Below, piece after piece: positions 51,267 to 60,700 of a stretch of DNA of 64,000 nt. Both the position numbers and the translations under genes were made by a program. How positions within the stretch are numbered: the stretch's first letter is position 1; each line of letters starts with the position of its first letter. The stretch comes from Microbacterium sp. SORGH_AS_1204 (GTDB lineage: Bacteria; Actinomycetota; Actinomycetes; Actinomycetales; Microbacteriaceae). A model generated the notes under the pieces. That model did not search any database. It worked only from the letters and a program-made list of their open reading frames with translations, and was not told where the DNA came from. The stretch spans positions 372,001-436,000 of the forward strand of contig NZ_JAUTBD010000001.1 of assembly GCF_030818935.1 (NCBI RefSeq). The letters are read 5' to 3'.

Positions 51267-52681
51267 TGCACCTCTCTTATTGCACCAACGTCCACCCCGC
51301 CGAAGACCTCCCCGGTATCGTCCGCCAGCTCGACGAGCACGCCGGCCCCGTGCGCCGGGCGGCGGGCCTCGACCGCCTCGGCGTCGGACTGTGGATGCCG
51401 GTGGACGTGGCATCCACCCTCGCCGACGACCCGCGGGCCCGCGCGGCGCTCGCCGACGCCCTCGAGCGCAACGGTCTCGAGCTGCGCACGGTGAACGCCT
51501 TCCCGTACCGCGGGTTCCACGACGACGTCGTCAAGCTCGCGGTCTACCGTCCCGACTGGACGACGCCCGCGCGCCTCGCGTACACGCTCGACTGCGCACG
51601 GGCGCTGGCAGCGCTGTTGCCCGACGGCGCCGAGGGCAGCATCTCGACGCTGCCGCTGGGGTGGCGTGATGGGTGGGATGCCGCGGCCTCCCGCGCCGCG
51701 GAGCAGAACCTCGGACGCCTGGTCGAGGGCCTCGCCGCCATCGAGCGCGAGACCGGACGTACCGTGCGGGTGGCGATCGAGCCCGAACCGGGGTGCATCC
51801 TCGACGACGTCGCCGACGTCGTGGCGTGGCTGGGCGCGCGCCCGGCGCTCATCGCCGACGGACGGCTCGGGCTGTGCCTCGACACCTGCCACCTCGCGGT
51901 GTCGTTCGCCGATCCGGCCGCCGTCGTCGCGGCCGCGACCGCCGCGGGCGTGCGGGTCGTCAAGGTGCAGGCCTCCGTCGCGCTCGAGGTGCCCGACCCC
52001 GAAGCCCCCGGCGCCCTCGACGCGCTGCGCCCCTTCGCCGAGGAGCGCTACGTGCACCAGGTGCGCAGCGCCGGCGGCACGCACGCCGCCGACGACCTGC
52101 CCGAGCTGCTCGACGCGGACGAGCCGTGGCCCGGCGATCAGGCGTGGCGGGTGCACGTTCACATTCCGCTCCACGCCCGGCCCGCCGCTCCGCTGCGCGC
52201 GACGACCGAGGTGCTGCGCGCGGCCGTCGACGCGGTGCTCGCCGCTCCCGGCGGGGCCGATGCGCACCTCGACGTGGAGACGTACACGTGGTCGGTGCTG
52301 CCCGCATCGCTGCAGCCCGACACCCTCGCGGACGGCATCGCCGCCGAGCTCCGCTGGGTGCGCGAGCATCTGCCGCACGCGCTGACCGACTCGGCTCCGG
52401 ATGCCGCGCCGGCGGCGCCCGCGCCCGAGGATCGGGATGCCACGCCGGCGGTGCCCGCGCCTGAGGACCGCGATGCCGCGCCGGCGGCGCCCGCGTCTGA
52501 GGACCGGGATGCCACGGGGGCGGTGCCCCTACCCGCGGTTGGGGCTCCCACCGCGGCGGCACCCCCGCGCGGCCGCGAGCTCGCCGGGGTCGCCGCATCC
52601 GGTCCCTCCGCGCGGTCGCCGCACGCGAGCGACATCGCCGGGTCTCCGGCATCCGGAATCGACGGCGGGAGCCGCACATGA
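51266..52681 (+). CDS. eboE: EboE-type metabolite traffic protein (TIM-barrel isomerase fold)
   Basis: A 471-residue protein; residues 1-380 fit EboE: MHLSYCTNVHPAEDLPGIV start, VAIEPEPGCILDDVADVVAW, GLCLDTCHLAVSFADP, VHVHIPLHARP and LDVETYTWSVLP. The last 85 residues are a disordered tail of three 12-residue repeats (APEDRDATPAVP and variants) plus Ala/Pro sequence. The NCBI-style name of the family is metabolite traffic protein EboE, from cyanobacterial work where ebo is needed to move scytonemin precursor out of the cytoplasm. Start overlaps eboB by one base, stop overlaps eboF by four. Confidence 0.85.
   Translation: MHLSYCTNVHPAEDLPGIVRQLDEHAGPVRRAAGLDRLGVGLWMPVDVASTLADDPRARAALADALERNGLELRTVNAFPYRGFHDDVVKLAVYRPDWTTPARLAYTLDCARALAALLPDGAEGSISTLPLGWRDGWDAAASRAAEQNLGRLVEGLAAIERETGRTVRVAIEPEPGCILDDVADVVAWLGARPALIADGRLGLCLDTCHLAVSFADPAAVVAAATAAGVRVVKVQASVALEVPDPEAPGALDALRPFAEERYVHQVRSAGGTHAADDLPELLDADEPWPGDQAWRVHVHIPLHARPAAPLRATTEVLRAAVDAVLAAPGGADAHLDVETYTWSVLPASLQPDTLADGIAAELRWVREHLPHALTDSAPDAAPAAPAPEDRDATPAVPAPEDRDAAPAAPASEDRDATGAVPLPAVGAPTAAAPPRGRELAGVAASGPSARSPHASDIAGSPASGIDGGSRT
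52421..52528 (+). repeat. 36-bp coding minisatellite, three copies
   Basis: Three 36-base units starting GCGCCCGAGGATCGGGATGC encode the EDRDA repeats of the EboE tail. Two of the three carry a complete GGATGCC. Confidence 0.75.
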
Positions 52682-54060
52682 GCAAGGTCCTTCTCCTCGA
52701 CATCGTGGGGCTCACCCCGCGGGCGCTCGCGGCGATGCCGCGGTTGAGCGCGCTCGGTCGCCTCGGCGGTCAGGTGGGGCTCGACACGATCCTTCCCGCC
52801 GTGACGTGCAGCGTGCAGTCGACCATGCTCACCGGTCTCGCCCCCCGCGAACACGGCATCGTCGGCAACGGTTGGTACTTCCGCGGGCTCGGCGACCCGC
52901 TGCTGTGGCGCCAGCACAACAAGCTCGTCGCGGGAGAGAAGGTGTGGGAGACCGCCCGCCGCTCCCGTCCCGAGCTGCGCACGGCGAACCTCGGCTGGTG
53001 GTTCGCGATGGGCGCGACCACCGACGTCACCGTGACGCCCCGGCCGATCTATCACGCCGACGGGCGCAAGAGCCCCGACGCGTACGTGCGCCCGGCGGCC
53101 CTGCACGATCAGCTCGTCGGCGCGCTGGGGGAGTTCCCGCTGTTCCAGTACTGGGGGCCGACGGCGACGATCCGAAGCAGCGCGTGGCTGACCGAGGCGA
53201 CCCGTGGCATCATCACCGAACGGTGGGGATCCGCGCCCGACCTGGCGATGGCGTACCTGCCGCACCTCGACTACGACCTGCAGCGCTTCGGACCGAACGG
53301 CGCCGAGGCCGATCGCGCCGCCCGCGAGCTCGACGACACCATCGCGCCGCTGCTCGACGACGCCGCCGACCGCGGCTACACGGTCGTCGCGGTGTCGGAG
53401 TACGGCATCGAGCAGGCCTCGCGCCCCGTCGACGTCAACCGCGCGCTCCGGCGGGCGGGATTGCTCGAGGTGTACGTGCAGGACGGCCGCGAGCAGCTCG
53501 ACCCGTGGACCTCGCGCGCCTTCGCCGTCGCCGACCATCAGGTGGCCCACGTCTACGTTCCGGATGCCGCCGACCTCGCGCGAGTCGCCGCGCTGCTGCG
53601 GGGGCTCGAGGGCGTCGACGAGGTGCTCGACCGCGAGGCGCAGGCCCGCTACGGGCTCGACCACGAGCGTTCTGGCGATCTGGTCGTCGTGGCCGAGCCG
53701 GGCGCGTGGTTCACCTACTACTTCTGGCTCGACGACGCTCGTGCACCCGAGTACGCCCGGGGCGTCGACATCCACCGCAAGCCCGGCTACGACCCCGCCG
53801 AGCTGTTCTTCGATCCGGCCGACCGCCTGGCCAAGGCGAAAGCCGGCGTCAACCTGGTCAAGAAGAAGCTGGGCCTGCGGTACGCCATGAGCACGGTGCC
53901 GCTGGATCCCCGTTGCGTGCGGGGCACCCACGGTCGCCTGCCGTCGTCGCGTCAGGACGCGCCGATGATCGTGACGAGCGACCCCGGGCTGCTCCCCGAC
54001 GTCGAGGCGCTGCCCGCCGCGGGCGTGCGCGACCTCGTACTGCGCGGGCTGGGCGTCTGA
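52678..54060 (+). CDS. eboF: Nucleotide pyrophosphatase/phosphodiesterase-like protein (EboF)
   Basis: A 460-residue alkaline-phosphatase-superfamily protein. The nucleophile region is TILPAVTCSVQSTMLTG, next APREHGIVGNGWYFRG, metal site AYLPHLDYDLQRFGP. Where ordinary NPP enzymes have SDHGM this protein has VSEYGIEQAS, then VADHQVAHVYVP. It may cleave a phosphodiester or diphosphate in the ebo product. It ends the operon; a long hairpin follows at 54108. No signal peptide, so it acts inside the cell. Confidence 0.85.
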   Translation: MSKVLLLDIVGLTPRALAAMPRLSALGRLGGQVGLDTILPAVTCSVQSTMLTGLAPREHGIVGNGWYFRGLGDPLLWRQHNKLVAGEKVWETARRSRPELRTANLGWWFAMGATTDVTVTPRPIYHADGRKSPDAYVRPAALHDQLVGALGEFPLFQYWGPTATIRSSAWLTEATRGIITERWGSAPDLAMAYLPHLDYDLQRFGPNGAEADRAARELDDTIAPLLDDAADRGYTVVAVSEYGIEQASRPVDVNRALRRAGLLEVYVQDGREQLDPWTSRAFAVADHQVAHVYVPDAADLARVAALLRGLEGVDEVLDREAQARYGLDHERSGDLVVVAEPGAWFTYYFWLDDARAPEYARGVDIHRKPGYDPAELFFDPADRLAKAKAGVNLVKKKLGLRYAMSTVPLDPRCVRGTHGRLPSSRQDAPMIVTSDPGLLPDVEALPAAGVRDLVLRGLGV

Positions 54061-54107
54061 GCCGTGCCGGGCAGGCCGGGCAGCTGACGCGCGCCGGGCG
54101 TGCGTCG

Positions 54108-54178
54108 AGAACAGGGGATGCCACGGATACAGGCTGATCGTCGCCAGAACGGCCTGTTCTCGTGGCATCCCCTGTTCT
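54108..54178. terminator. Long hairpin after the Ebo operon
   Basis: AGAACAGGGGATGCCACG (54108) pairs perfectly over 18 bp with CGTGGCATCCCCTGTTCT (54161); inside, ACAGGC/GCCTGT adds a second stem. It is probably the operon terminator. Between here and 54486 the 426-base gap holds one more palindrome and no gene. Confidence 0.6.
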
Positions 54179-54282
54179 GGTGACGCCGCCCACGCCGCGG
54201 CGACGGCGAACCGCCGCGTAGGCCCGCCCCGCCCACCCAAAGCGCCGGGGGACCGCTCACGCGCATGCGCCGCGGGCCGCCT

Positions 54283-54353
54283 GCACAACTCCTGCACATC
54301 ACTGATGTCGGTACCCCCGAACCCGCTCACGACTGCACCCGCAGGAGTCGTGC
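54283..54353. repeat. Palindromic element, GCACxxCTCCTGC family, single copy
   Basis: GCACAACTCCTGC (54283-54295) and GCAGGAGTCGTGC (54341-54353) are inverted repeats 45 bases apart. The same arms at the same kind of spacing form the tandem array at 62113-62620. Confidence 0.6.
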
Positions 54354-54486
54354 GGAACCGGGGCGGGACCCGGGCGCAAGCCGGGCAGAACCGGGGCGAA
54401 TCCCGCGCGGAGCCCGGGCAGACAGAAGGGCCGGATGCCCCACGCACCCGGCCCTTCCGCGGCTCGCTTCCGCAGCCCCCCGGTGT

Positions 54487-55491
54487 TCAGCGCGTGCTGA
54501 ACGCCGCGTCGAACGCCGCGCCCGAGGGCTCGTACGCCGACAGCTTCCGCACGAATCCGAGCGCCTCGGGCGCTCCGACCAGACGGTCCATACCGGCATC
54601 CTCCCACTCGACCGACAGCGGACCGTCGTAGCCGATCGCGTTGAGCATGCGGAACGCGTCTTCCCAGGGCACGTCGCCGTGTCCGGTGGAGATGAAGTCC
54701 CAGCCGCGGCGCGGATCGGCCCAGGGCAGGTGCGACGACAGGCGGCCGTTGCGGCCGTTGCCGAGACGCTTCTTCGTGTCCTTGCAGTGCACGTGGAAGA
54801 TCTTGTCCTGGAAGTCCCACAGGAACGCGACCGGGTCGATGTCCTGCCACACCATGTGCGACGGGTCCCAGTTCAGCCCGAACGCCTCGCGGTGCCCGAT
54901 GGCCTCGAGCGCGCGCTTCGTCGTCCAGTAGTCGTACGCGATCTCCGAGGGGTGCACCTCGTGGGCGAAGCGCACACCGACCTCGTCGAAGACGTCGAGG
55001 ATCGGGTTCCACCGGTCGGCGAAGTCCCGGTACCCGGCATCCACCATCTCCTCGGTGGCGGGCGGGAACATCGCGACGTACTTCCAGATGCTCGACCCGG
55101 TGAAGCCGGTGACGGTCTTCACCCCCAGCTTGGATGCCAGGCGCGCGGTGTTCTTCAGCTCTTCGGCGGCGCGCCGGCGCACGCCCTCGGGGTCGCCGTC
55201 GCCCCACACCCGGTCCGAGACGATGTCGCGGTGGCGCTGGTCGATGGGGTCGTCGCAGACGGCCTGGCCCTTCAGGTGGTTGGAGATGGTCCAGACCTTC
55301 AGGCCGTTGCGCTCGAGCACGTCGAGCTTGCCTTGCACGTAGGCGTCGTCGTCCCAGCGCCACGGGTCGAGGTGGTCGCCCCAGCAGGCGATCTCGAGCC
55401 CGTCGTAGCCCCATTCCCCGGCGAGGCGCGCGACCTCTTCGAAGGGCAGGTCGGCCCACTGGCCGGTGAACAGGGTGATGGGTCGCGTCAT
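54487..55491 (-). CDS. Sugar phosphate isomerase/epimerase
   Basis: A 334-residue TIM barrel (AP_endonuc_2 family), ATG behind AAAGGACG. Conserved segments are [75 protein letters not shown] and [11 protein letters not shown] with the metal-binding Glu/Asp/His set. Together with the Gfo/Idh/MocA enzyme 28 bases upstream it forms a pair typical of inositol-like or keto-glycoside degradation. The substrate is probably what the transporter at 56799-60684 imports. Confidence 0.85.
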   Translation of the reverse strand: MTRPITLFTGQWADLPFEEVARLAGEWGYDGLEIACWGDHLDPWRWDDDAYVQGKLDVLERNGLKVWTISNHLKGQAVCDDPIDQRHRDIVSDRVWGDGDPEGVRRRAAEELKNTARLASKLGVKTVTGFTGSSIWKYVAMFPPATEEMVDAGYRDFADRWNPILDVFDEVGVRFAHEVHPSEIAYDYWTTKRALEAIGHREAFGLNWDPSHMVWQDIDPVAFLWDFQDKIFHVHCKDTKKRLGNGRNGRLSSHLPWADPRRGWDFISTGHGDVPWEDAFRMLNAIGYDGPLSVEWEDAGMDRLVGAPEALGFVRKLSAYEPSGAAFDAAFSTR

Positions 55492-55519
55492 CGCGGACGT
55501 CCTTTCGACGGGGATGGAT

Positions 55520-56731
55520 TCAGGATGCCGCGAGCACGCGGTCGACGGAAGCGACGGCGGGCGCCGCCTCGACACCGGTCCAGACGCCGTCGGCCGCGGA
55601 GCTGCGCGCCACGGCATCCAGCACCTCCTGCACGTGCAGGCCGTCGGCGAACGAGGGTCGGGGGTCGATGTCCGCGGCGACCGCTTCGACGAAGTCCTTC
55701 GCCTGGTGCGAGAAGCCGTGCTCGTAGCCCAGCATGTGACCGGTGGGCCACCAGGCGCCGGCATACGGATGGCCGGGCTCGGTCACCAGGATCCGGCGGA
55801 AGCCGTGCTCCGTGTCGGGCAGGGTCGCGTCGTAGAGGTGGAGTTCGTTCGGACTCTCGAGGTCGAACGACAGGGAGCCGAGCGATCCGGCGATCTCGAC
55901 GCGCAGGCCGTTCTTACGGCCCAGGCGGAAGCGGGAGGCCTCGAACGAGGCGAGGGCACCGGATTCGAGGCGTCCCGTGAACAGGGCGAGGTCGTCGACG
56001 GTCACGGCGCCGCGCTCGGTCCCCGCCGAGCCCGACAGGCCCGACGACGACGCCAGCACGGGGCGCTCGGCGACGATGGTCTCCAGCACGCCCGCGACGC
56101 GGGTGACGCGCTGACCGGTCATGTACTCGGTGATGTCGACGGCGTGGGCCCCGATGTCGCCGAGGGCGCCGGAACCGGCGCGGTCTTTCTGCAGGCGCCA
56201 TGTCAGGGGCGCTTCGGCGTCGCTGAGCCAGTCCTGCAGGTACTCCGCGCGCACCTGGCGGATGTCGCCGAGACGGCCGGCGGCGATGAGATCGCGGGCG
56301 AACGTGGTGGCGGGAAGGCGCCGGTAGGTGAAGCCCACCATGGACCGGATGCCGTTCTCGGCGGCGGCCGCTGCGGCATCCGCCATGCGCCGCGCTTCGT
56401 CGACGGTGTTGGCCAGGGGCTTCTCGCACAGCACGTGCTTGCCGGCCGCGAGGGCGGCGATGGCGATCTCGGCGTGCGTGTCACCGGGGGTGACGATGTC
56501 GACGACGTCGACGTCGGGACGCTGGACGACCTCGCGCCAGTCCGTCGCGCTCTCGCCCCAGCCCCAGGTGTCGGCGCATTGCTGCGTGCGAGTGGCGTCG
56601 CGCCCCACCAGGACGCTCATCTCGGGGGAGCGGGGGAGGTCGAAGAATCGGGGTGCGACGCGCCATCCCTGGGAATGCGCGGCGCCCATGAATCCCGCAC
56701 CGATCATGGCGATGCGAAGGGGCTGGGTCAC
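55520..56731 (-). CDS. Gfo/Idh/MocA family oxidoreductase
   Basis: A 403-residue NAD(P)-dependent dehydrogenase, GTG start. N-terminal Rossmann [17 protein letters not shown], then [19 protein letters not shown], the catalytic Lys in [26 protein letters not shown] with the conserved His, and a C-terminal beta sheet. It would oxidise a sugar or cyclitol hydroxyl. Transcribed with the isomerase downstream. Confidence 0.9.
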   Translation of the reverse strand: MTQPLRIAMIGAGFMGAAHSQGWRVAPRFFDLPRSPEMSVLVGRDATRTQQCADTWGWGESATDWREVVQRPDVDVVDIVTPGDTHAEIAIAALAAGKHVLCEKPLANTVDEARRMADAAAAAAENGIRSMVGFTYRRLPATTFARDLIAAGRLGDIRQVRAEYLQDWLSDAEAPLTWRLQKDRAGSGALGDIGAHAVDITEYMTGQRVTRVAGVLETIVAERPVLASSSGLSGSAGTERGAVTVDDLALFTGRLESGALASFEASRFRLGRKNGLRVEIAGSLGSLSFDLESPNELHLYDATLPDTEHGFRRILVTEPGHPYAGAWWPTGHMLGYEHGFSHQAKDFVEAVAADIDPRPSFADGLHVQEVLDAVARSSAADGVWTGVEAAPAVASVDRVLAAS

Positions 56732-56756
56732 GATGGGATCTTTCTCTGGGGGACGG

Positions 56757-56795
56757 GGAACGGGGCGCCCGCCTCGTCGGCGGACGCCCCGTTCC
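56757..56795 (-). terminator. Strong hairpin after the binding-protein gene
   Basis: GGAACGGGGCGCCCGCC and GGCGGACGCCCCGTTCC pair over 16 of 17 positions around a 5-base loop, 3 bases past the lipoprotein stop. It probably attenuates reading into the oxidoreductase and protects the binding-protein message, a common way to make more binding protein. Confidence 0.65.
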
Positions 56796-56798
56796 GGA

Positions 56799-57848
56799 TC
56801 AGGACTCGAAGGCGAGATCGATGAAGTCGGCGACGTTGTCCCGCGTGACGACGGGCGCGTCGAGCACGATGCGGTTGGGGACGCTCGGGGTGATGAGGTC
56901 GCCCGCGGTCTTGCCCTGCGCGATGAGGCGCGCCAGCGCGATGCCGTCGGCGGCCTGCGTCGACGGGTAGATGACCGTGGCCTGGAGCGGGCTGTCGCCG
57001 GCTTCGATGGTCTCCATCGCGTTCCGGCTGCCGGCGCCGCCGACCATGAAGAACTCGTCGCGTCCGGCGGCCGTGATGGCGGCGAGCACGCCGATGCCCT
57101 GGTCGTCGTCGTGGTTCCAGATGGCGTCGATCTTCGGGTTGGCCGACAGCAGCTGCGAGGTCGAGGCCTCGCCGCCCTGCACGGTGAAGTCGGCGGCCAC
57201 GCGGGGGCCGACCTGCAGGCCGCAGTCCGACAGCGCGTCGGCGAAGCCGGCGGAGCGGTCCTGCGTCAGGGGCAGCGAGTCGATGCCGGCGATCTCGGCG
57301 ACCACGGCGCTGCTGTTGCCCTCGAGCTGCTCGCAGATGTACGTGCCGGCGCTGACGCCCATGCCGTAGTTGTCGCCGAGCACGGTGGAGCGGGCGGCGA
57401 AGGGGCTGGAGAACTCACGGTCGACGTTGATGACCGGAATGCCGGCGTTCATCGCCTTGATGGCCACCTCGGTGAGGGCCGCGCCGTCGCTCGGCAGCAG
57501 CACGATGGCATCCACGCCGTCGTTGATGAAGGTCTCGACGGCGGCGATCTGCGCGTTGACGTCGTTGGTGCCCTCGGCCTGACGCAGCTCGACGTCCGAG
57601 AAGCTCGCGGCGGCGGCGAGCGCGCCGGAGTTGATCGCGCCGAGCCAGCCGTGGTCGGCGGCGGGGCCGGAGAAGCCGATGACGACGGTGTCGCCGGCCG
57701 CGGCGTTCTCTTCGGCGGACGTGCCCTGGTCGACGACGTTCTGGGCGTCGTTGTTCGAGCCGGTGCAGCCGGCCAGCAGACCGACCGAGGCGACGACGGC
57801 GATACCGGTCAGAACCAGTCGGGAACGCGACTTCCACTGTGAGCGCAT
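56799..57848 (-). CDS. Sugar-binding lipoprotein of an RbsABC-type importer
   Basis: A 349-residue binding protein; ATG after AAGGAGGAAACCC. Signal VLTGIAVVASVGLLAGC with lipobox, then Peripla_BP_4 domain: VVIGFSGPAADHGWLGAI, DAIVLLPSDGAALTEVA, GIPVINVDREFSS, IWNHDDDQGIGVLAAI. It is divergent from its ATPase and permease at 58116-60684. The ligand is a monosaccharide or polyol. Confidence 0.9.
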   Translation of the reverse strand: MRSQWKSRSRLVLTGIAVVASVGLLAGCTGSNNDAQNVVDQGTSAEENAAAGDTVVIGFSGPAADHGWLGAINSGALAAAASFSDVELRQAEGTNDVNAQIAAVETFINDGVDAIVLLPSDGAALTEVAIKAMNAGIPVINVDREFSSPFAARSTVLGDNYGMGVSAGTYICEQLEGNSSAVVAEIAGIDSLPLTQDRSAGFADALSDCGLQVGPRVAADFTVQGGEASTSQLLSANPKIDAIWNHDDDQGIGVLAAITAAGRDEFFMVGGAGSRNAMETIEAGDSPLQATVIYPSTQAADGIALARLIAQGKTAGDLITPSVPNRIVLDAPVVTRDNVADFIDLAFES

Positions 57849-57954
57849 GGGTTTCCTCCTTGAATGTGATGCAGCTGGGGTCATCGCGGCCCCGGGTTCG
57901 TTCCGGAAGGAAGGGTCCACTTTGACGATCCCCACGCTAGCAGAAGTGTCGATC

Positions 57955-57973
57955 AAACAAGCAACTTTTGTTT
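57955..57973. promoter_or_regulatory. AAACAA-N7-TTGTTT inverted repeat, possible ROK-regulator operator
   Basis: This AT-rich palindrome stands out in the divergent region. ROK/XylR-type repressors use related AAACAAA-type arms, and a ROK regulator is encoded at 60775. On the minus strand TAGCGT near 57935 is a candidate -10 for the binding-protein gene. Confidence 0.5.
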
Positions 57974-57992
57974 TTCCAGCTGCATAAGTAAG

Positions 57993-58004
57993 CGAAGCGC
58001 TTCG
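57993..58004. promoter_or_regulatory. LacI-type palindrome CGAAGCGCTTCG
   Basis: A perfect 12-bp palindrome, 112 bases before the ATPase start, of the GAAxCGxTTC kind used by LacI-family sugar repressors. Confidence 0.45.
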
Positions 58005-58103
58005 GAGAGGCCGGTCGGGGCGCGGAAAGACGCCCCCGCCCGCGCGCGCACGAGGCGGCATGCTTCGGCGTTTTCGGGGTCGCGCGACCGATGTGCAGCG
58101 TGT

Positions 58104-58109
58104 TATGTT
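58104..58109 (+). promoter_or_regulatory. -10 box (TATGTT) for a leaderless transcript
   Basis: TATGTT is followed by 6 bases and the GTG at 58116. Confidence 0.5.
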
Positions 58110-58115
58110 CGCCGA

Positions 58116-59638
58116 GTGATCAAAGTTGACCATCAGCCGTCATTACTCAGCGTCCGAGGTGTGACGAAGTCCTTCGCCGGCGTCCGGGCTCTGCGCGGCG
58201 TCGACCTCGACATCGTGGCCGGCGAGGTGCATTGCGTCCTCGGCCAGAACGGTGCGGGGAAGTCGACGCTGATCAAGACGCTCGCCGGCGTCCATCGCCC
58301 TGACGAGGGCGAGATCGTGTGGCTCGGCGAGAACGTCGAGATCGTCGACCCGGATGCCGCCATCGACCTCGGCATCGCCACCATGTATCAGGAGCTCGAT
58401 GTCGTCGACGGTCTGACGATCGCCGAGAACATCTTCCTCGGGCACGAACTGGCTCGCGGTGGGTTCACCAACCGCGCCGAGGCCGCGCGCCAGACGCGGG
58501 AGCTCGCCTGCGGCGTCTCGGACACTCGTCGCTGTCACCGCACACCGAGGTCGGTTCGCTGAGCGCCGCCAACAAGCAGATCGTGAGCATGGCGCGCGCC
58601 CTGTCGCACGACATCAAGCTCATCATCATGGACGAGCCCTCCGCCGTCCTCGACACCGAAGAGGTCAAGAACCTCTTCGCGGTCGTTCGCGAGCTCACGG
58701 CCGCCGGCATCGCCGTGGTCTACATCACCCACCGTCTCGAGGAGATCCGCGAGATCGGCGACCGCATCACCGTGCTGAAGGACGGCCGCACCACCGCGGT
58801 CGGACTCTCCGCCGCCGACACCCCCAAGGCCGAGCTGATCCGTCTGATGACCGGTCGCGAGGTCGCCAACGTCTTCCCCGTGCGCGAGCCCGTGGCATCC
58901 GACGCCCCCGTCGTCCTCGACGTGCAGGACCTGGCGCTCAACGGCGTCTTCAGCGACGTGTCGTTCTCGGTGCGCGCGGGTGAGGTCGTGGGCCTCGCCG
59001 GTCTCGTCGGCTCGGGACGTTCCGAGATCCTCGAGACCGTCTACGGAGCCCGCCGCGCCAGCGCCGGCACCGTGCGCGTGCGCGAGAAGACCCTGCCCCG
59101 CGGGTCGGTGCGCGCCGCCGTCCACGCCGGCATCGGCCTCTCCCCCGAAGAGCGCAAGAGCCAGGGCCTCGTGCTCGACGAGCCCATCTTCATCAACATC
59201 GCCCTCGCCTCGATGAAGCGCTTCGCCAAGGGCGGCTTCCTCGACGACCGCGCGGCCCGAAAGGTCGCCCGCGAGCAGATCGACGCGTTCGAGCTGCGCC
59301 CGGCCGACCCCGACCGTCCCGCGCGCACCCTCTCGGGCGGCAACCAGCAGAAGATCCTGCTCGCCCGCTGGCTCGTGCACGGCACCAACGTGCTGCTGCT
59401 CGACGAACCCACCCGCGGCGTCGACGTCGGCGCCCGCGCCGAGATCTACGCCCTCATCCGCGACCTCGCCGCCGCCGGCAATGCCGTCGTGGTGGTCTCG
59501 AGCGAGATCGAGGAGGTACTCGGCCTCGCCGACGTCGTCCTCGTCGTCGCCGACGGCCGCATCCTGAGCACCCTCCCCTCCCATCAGATCGACGAGCACG
59601 GCGTGCTCGATCTCGTCATGAAAGGATCCGCCGCGTGA
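58116..59638 (+). pseudogene. RbsA-type tandem ABC ATPase, frameshifted
   Basis: The N-half (FAGVRALRGVDLDIVAGEVH, Walker A GQNGAGKSTL, ATMYQELDVVDGLTIAENI) and, from about 58509 in another frame, the remainder (SAANKQIVSMARALSHDIKL, IMDEPSAVLD, GLVGSGRSEILE, LSGGNQQKILLARWL, LLLDEPTRGVDVGAR) make a full protein of about 507 residues. The break is one missing C: GAGCTCGCCTG instead of GAGCTCGCCCTG. Uncorrected, the product stops after 148 residues and the importer would be inactive. A C-run deletion is a classic sequencing error, so the gene may be intact in the cell. Confidence 0.82.
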
Positions 59639-60684
59639 GCGAGCCGACCACCCCGACCCGTGTGCGCACGGCTCCCGTCGAGACCGGCGCCGTCGCCGCT
59701 CCCGCACCCGCCCCGACCTGGCGACGCCTCCTCTCCGGCTCCGCCGGGCGCAACATCGGCCTCATCGTCGCGCTGCTGGTGATCGTCGTCGTCGGCGCCG
59801 TCACGGCTCCCACGTCGTTCGCCAGCGTCGACAACCTGCTCGTGATCCTGCGACAGGCCTCGATCATCGGTGTGATCAGCATCGGCATGACGCTCGTCAT
59901 CATCGCCGGCGGCATCGACCTCTCGGTCGGCTCCGTCATGGGTCTGGCCTCGGTGGTGGCCACCCTCGCCGCGGTGCAGGACCTCGCCGACAACCTCCAC
60001 TGGAGCGTGATGATCCTCATCGCGCTCGCCGTCGGCGTCGGTGCGGGTCTGATCAACGGCATCGTCATCGCCTACGGCAACGTCGTCGCGTTCATGGCGA
60101 CCCTGGCGATGCTGGTCGGTGCGCGCGGTCTCGCCGAGATCCTGGCCGAACGCCGCACGCTCGTCGTGCAGGACCGCGGCTTCATCACCTTCATGAACTC
60201 CGACTTCCTCGGCGTCGACATCCTCATCTGGATCTTCGCCATCGTCGCGGCCTTCGGCTGGGTGCTGCTGAACCGCACCACCTTCGGCCGGCGCACCGTC
60301 GCCGTCGGCGGCAACCGCGAGGCCGCACGCCTGGCCGGCATCGACGTGCGGCGCCACACCATGTGGCTGTACGCCATCACCGGCTTGTGCGCCGGCATCG
60401 CCGCCGTCATGATCCTGGGCCGCACCACCGCGGGCACCTCGACGCACGGCCAGCTCTACGAACTGGATGCCATCGCGGCGGTCGTCGTGGGAGGAACCCT
60501 GCTCATCGGTGGTCGCGGCACGATCACCGGCACGGTGTTCGGCGTGCTGATCTTCGCGACGCTGACGAACGTCTTCATCCAGAACAATCTCTCTTCTTCG
60601 GTCCAGGCGGTGGCGAAGGGTGTCATCATCGTGGTCGCGGTGCTTCTGCAGCAGCGCTTCTCCCGTCCTCCCGGACGGGGCTGA
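59635..60684 (+). CDS. RbsC-type ABC sugar permease
   Basis: A 349-residue BPD_transp_2 permease with about ten helices. Signatures: VIIAGGIDLSVGSVMGLASV, LINGIVIAYGNVVAFMATL, VGGNREAARLAGIDVRRH, VVVGGTLLIGGRGTITGTVF. GTG start overlapping the ATPase stop (GTGA). It is the only permease here, so it probably forms a homodimer, unlike the two-permease system at 18287-20397. Confidence 0.9.
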   Translation: MSEPTTPTRVRTAPVETGAVAAPAPAPTWRRLLSGSAGRNIGLIVALLVIVVVGAVTAPTSFASVDNLLVILRQASIIGVISIGMTLVIIAGGIDLSVGSVMGLASVVATLAAVQDLADNLHWSVMILIALAVGVGAGLINGIVIAYGNVVAFMATLAMLVGARGLAEILAERRTLVVQDRGFITFMNSDFLGVDILIWIFAIVAAFGWVLLNRTTFGRRTVAVGGNREAARLAGIDVRRHTMWLYAITGLCAGIAAVMILGRTTAGTSTHGQLYELDAIAAVVVGGTLLIGGRGTITGTVFGVLIFATLTNVFIQNNLSSSVQAVAKGVIIVVAVLLQQRFSRPPGRG

Positions 60685-60700
60685 CAGACCTTATGTCGCG

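Noticed and set aside
54299..55459. A 386-codon minus-strand frame overlapping the sugar isomerase.
   Set aside because: The isomerase frame has all family motifs and a good ribosome site; the other frame is Arg-rich shadow.
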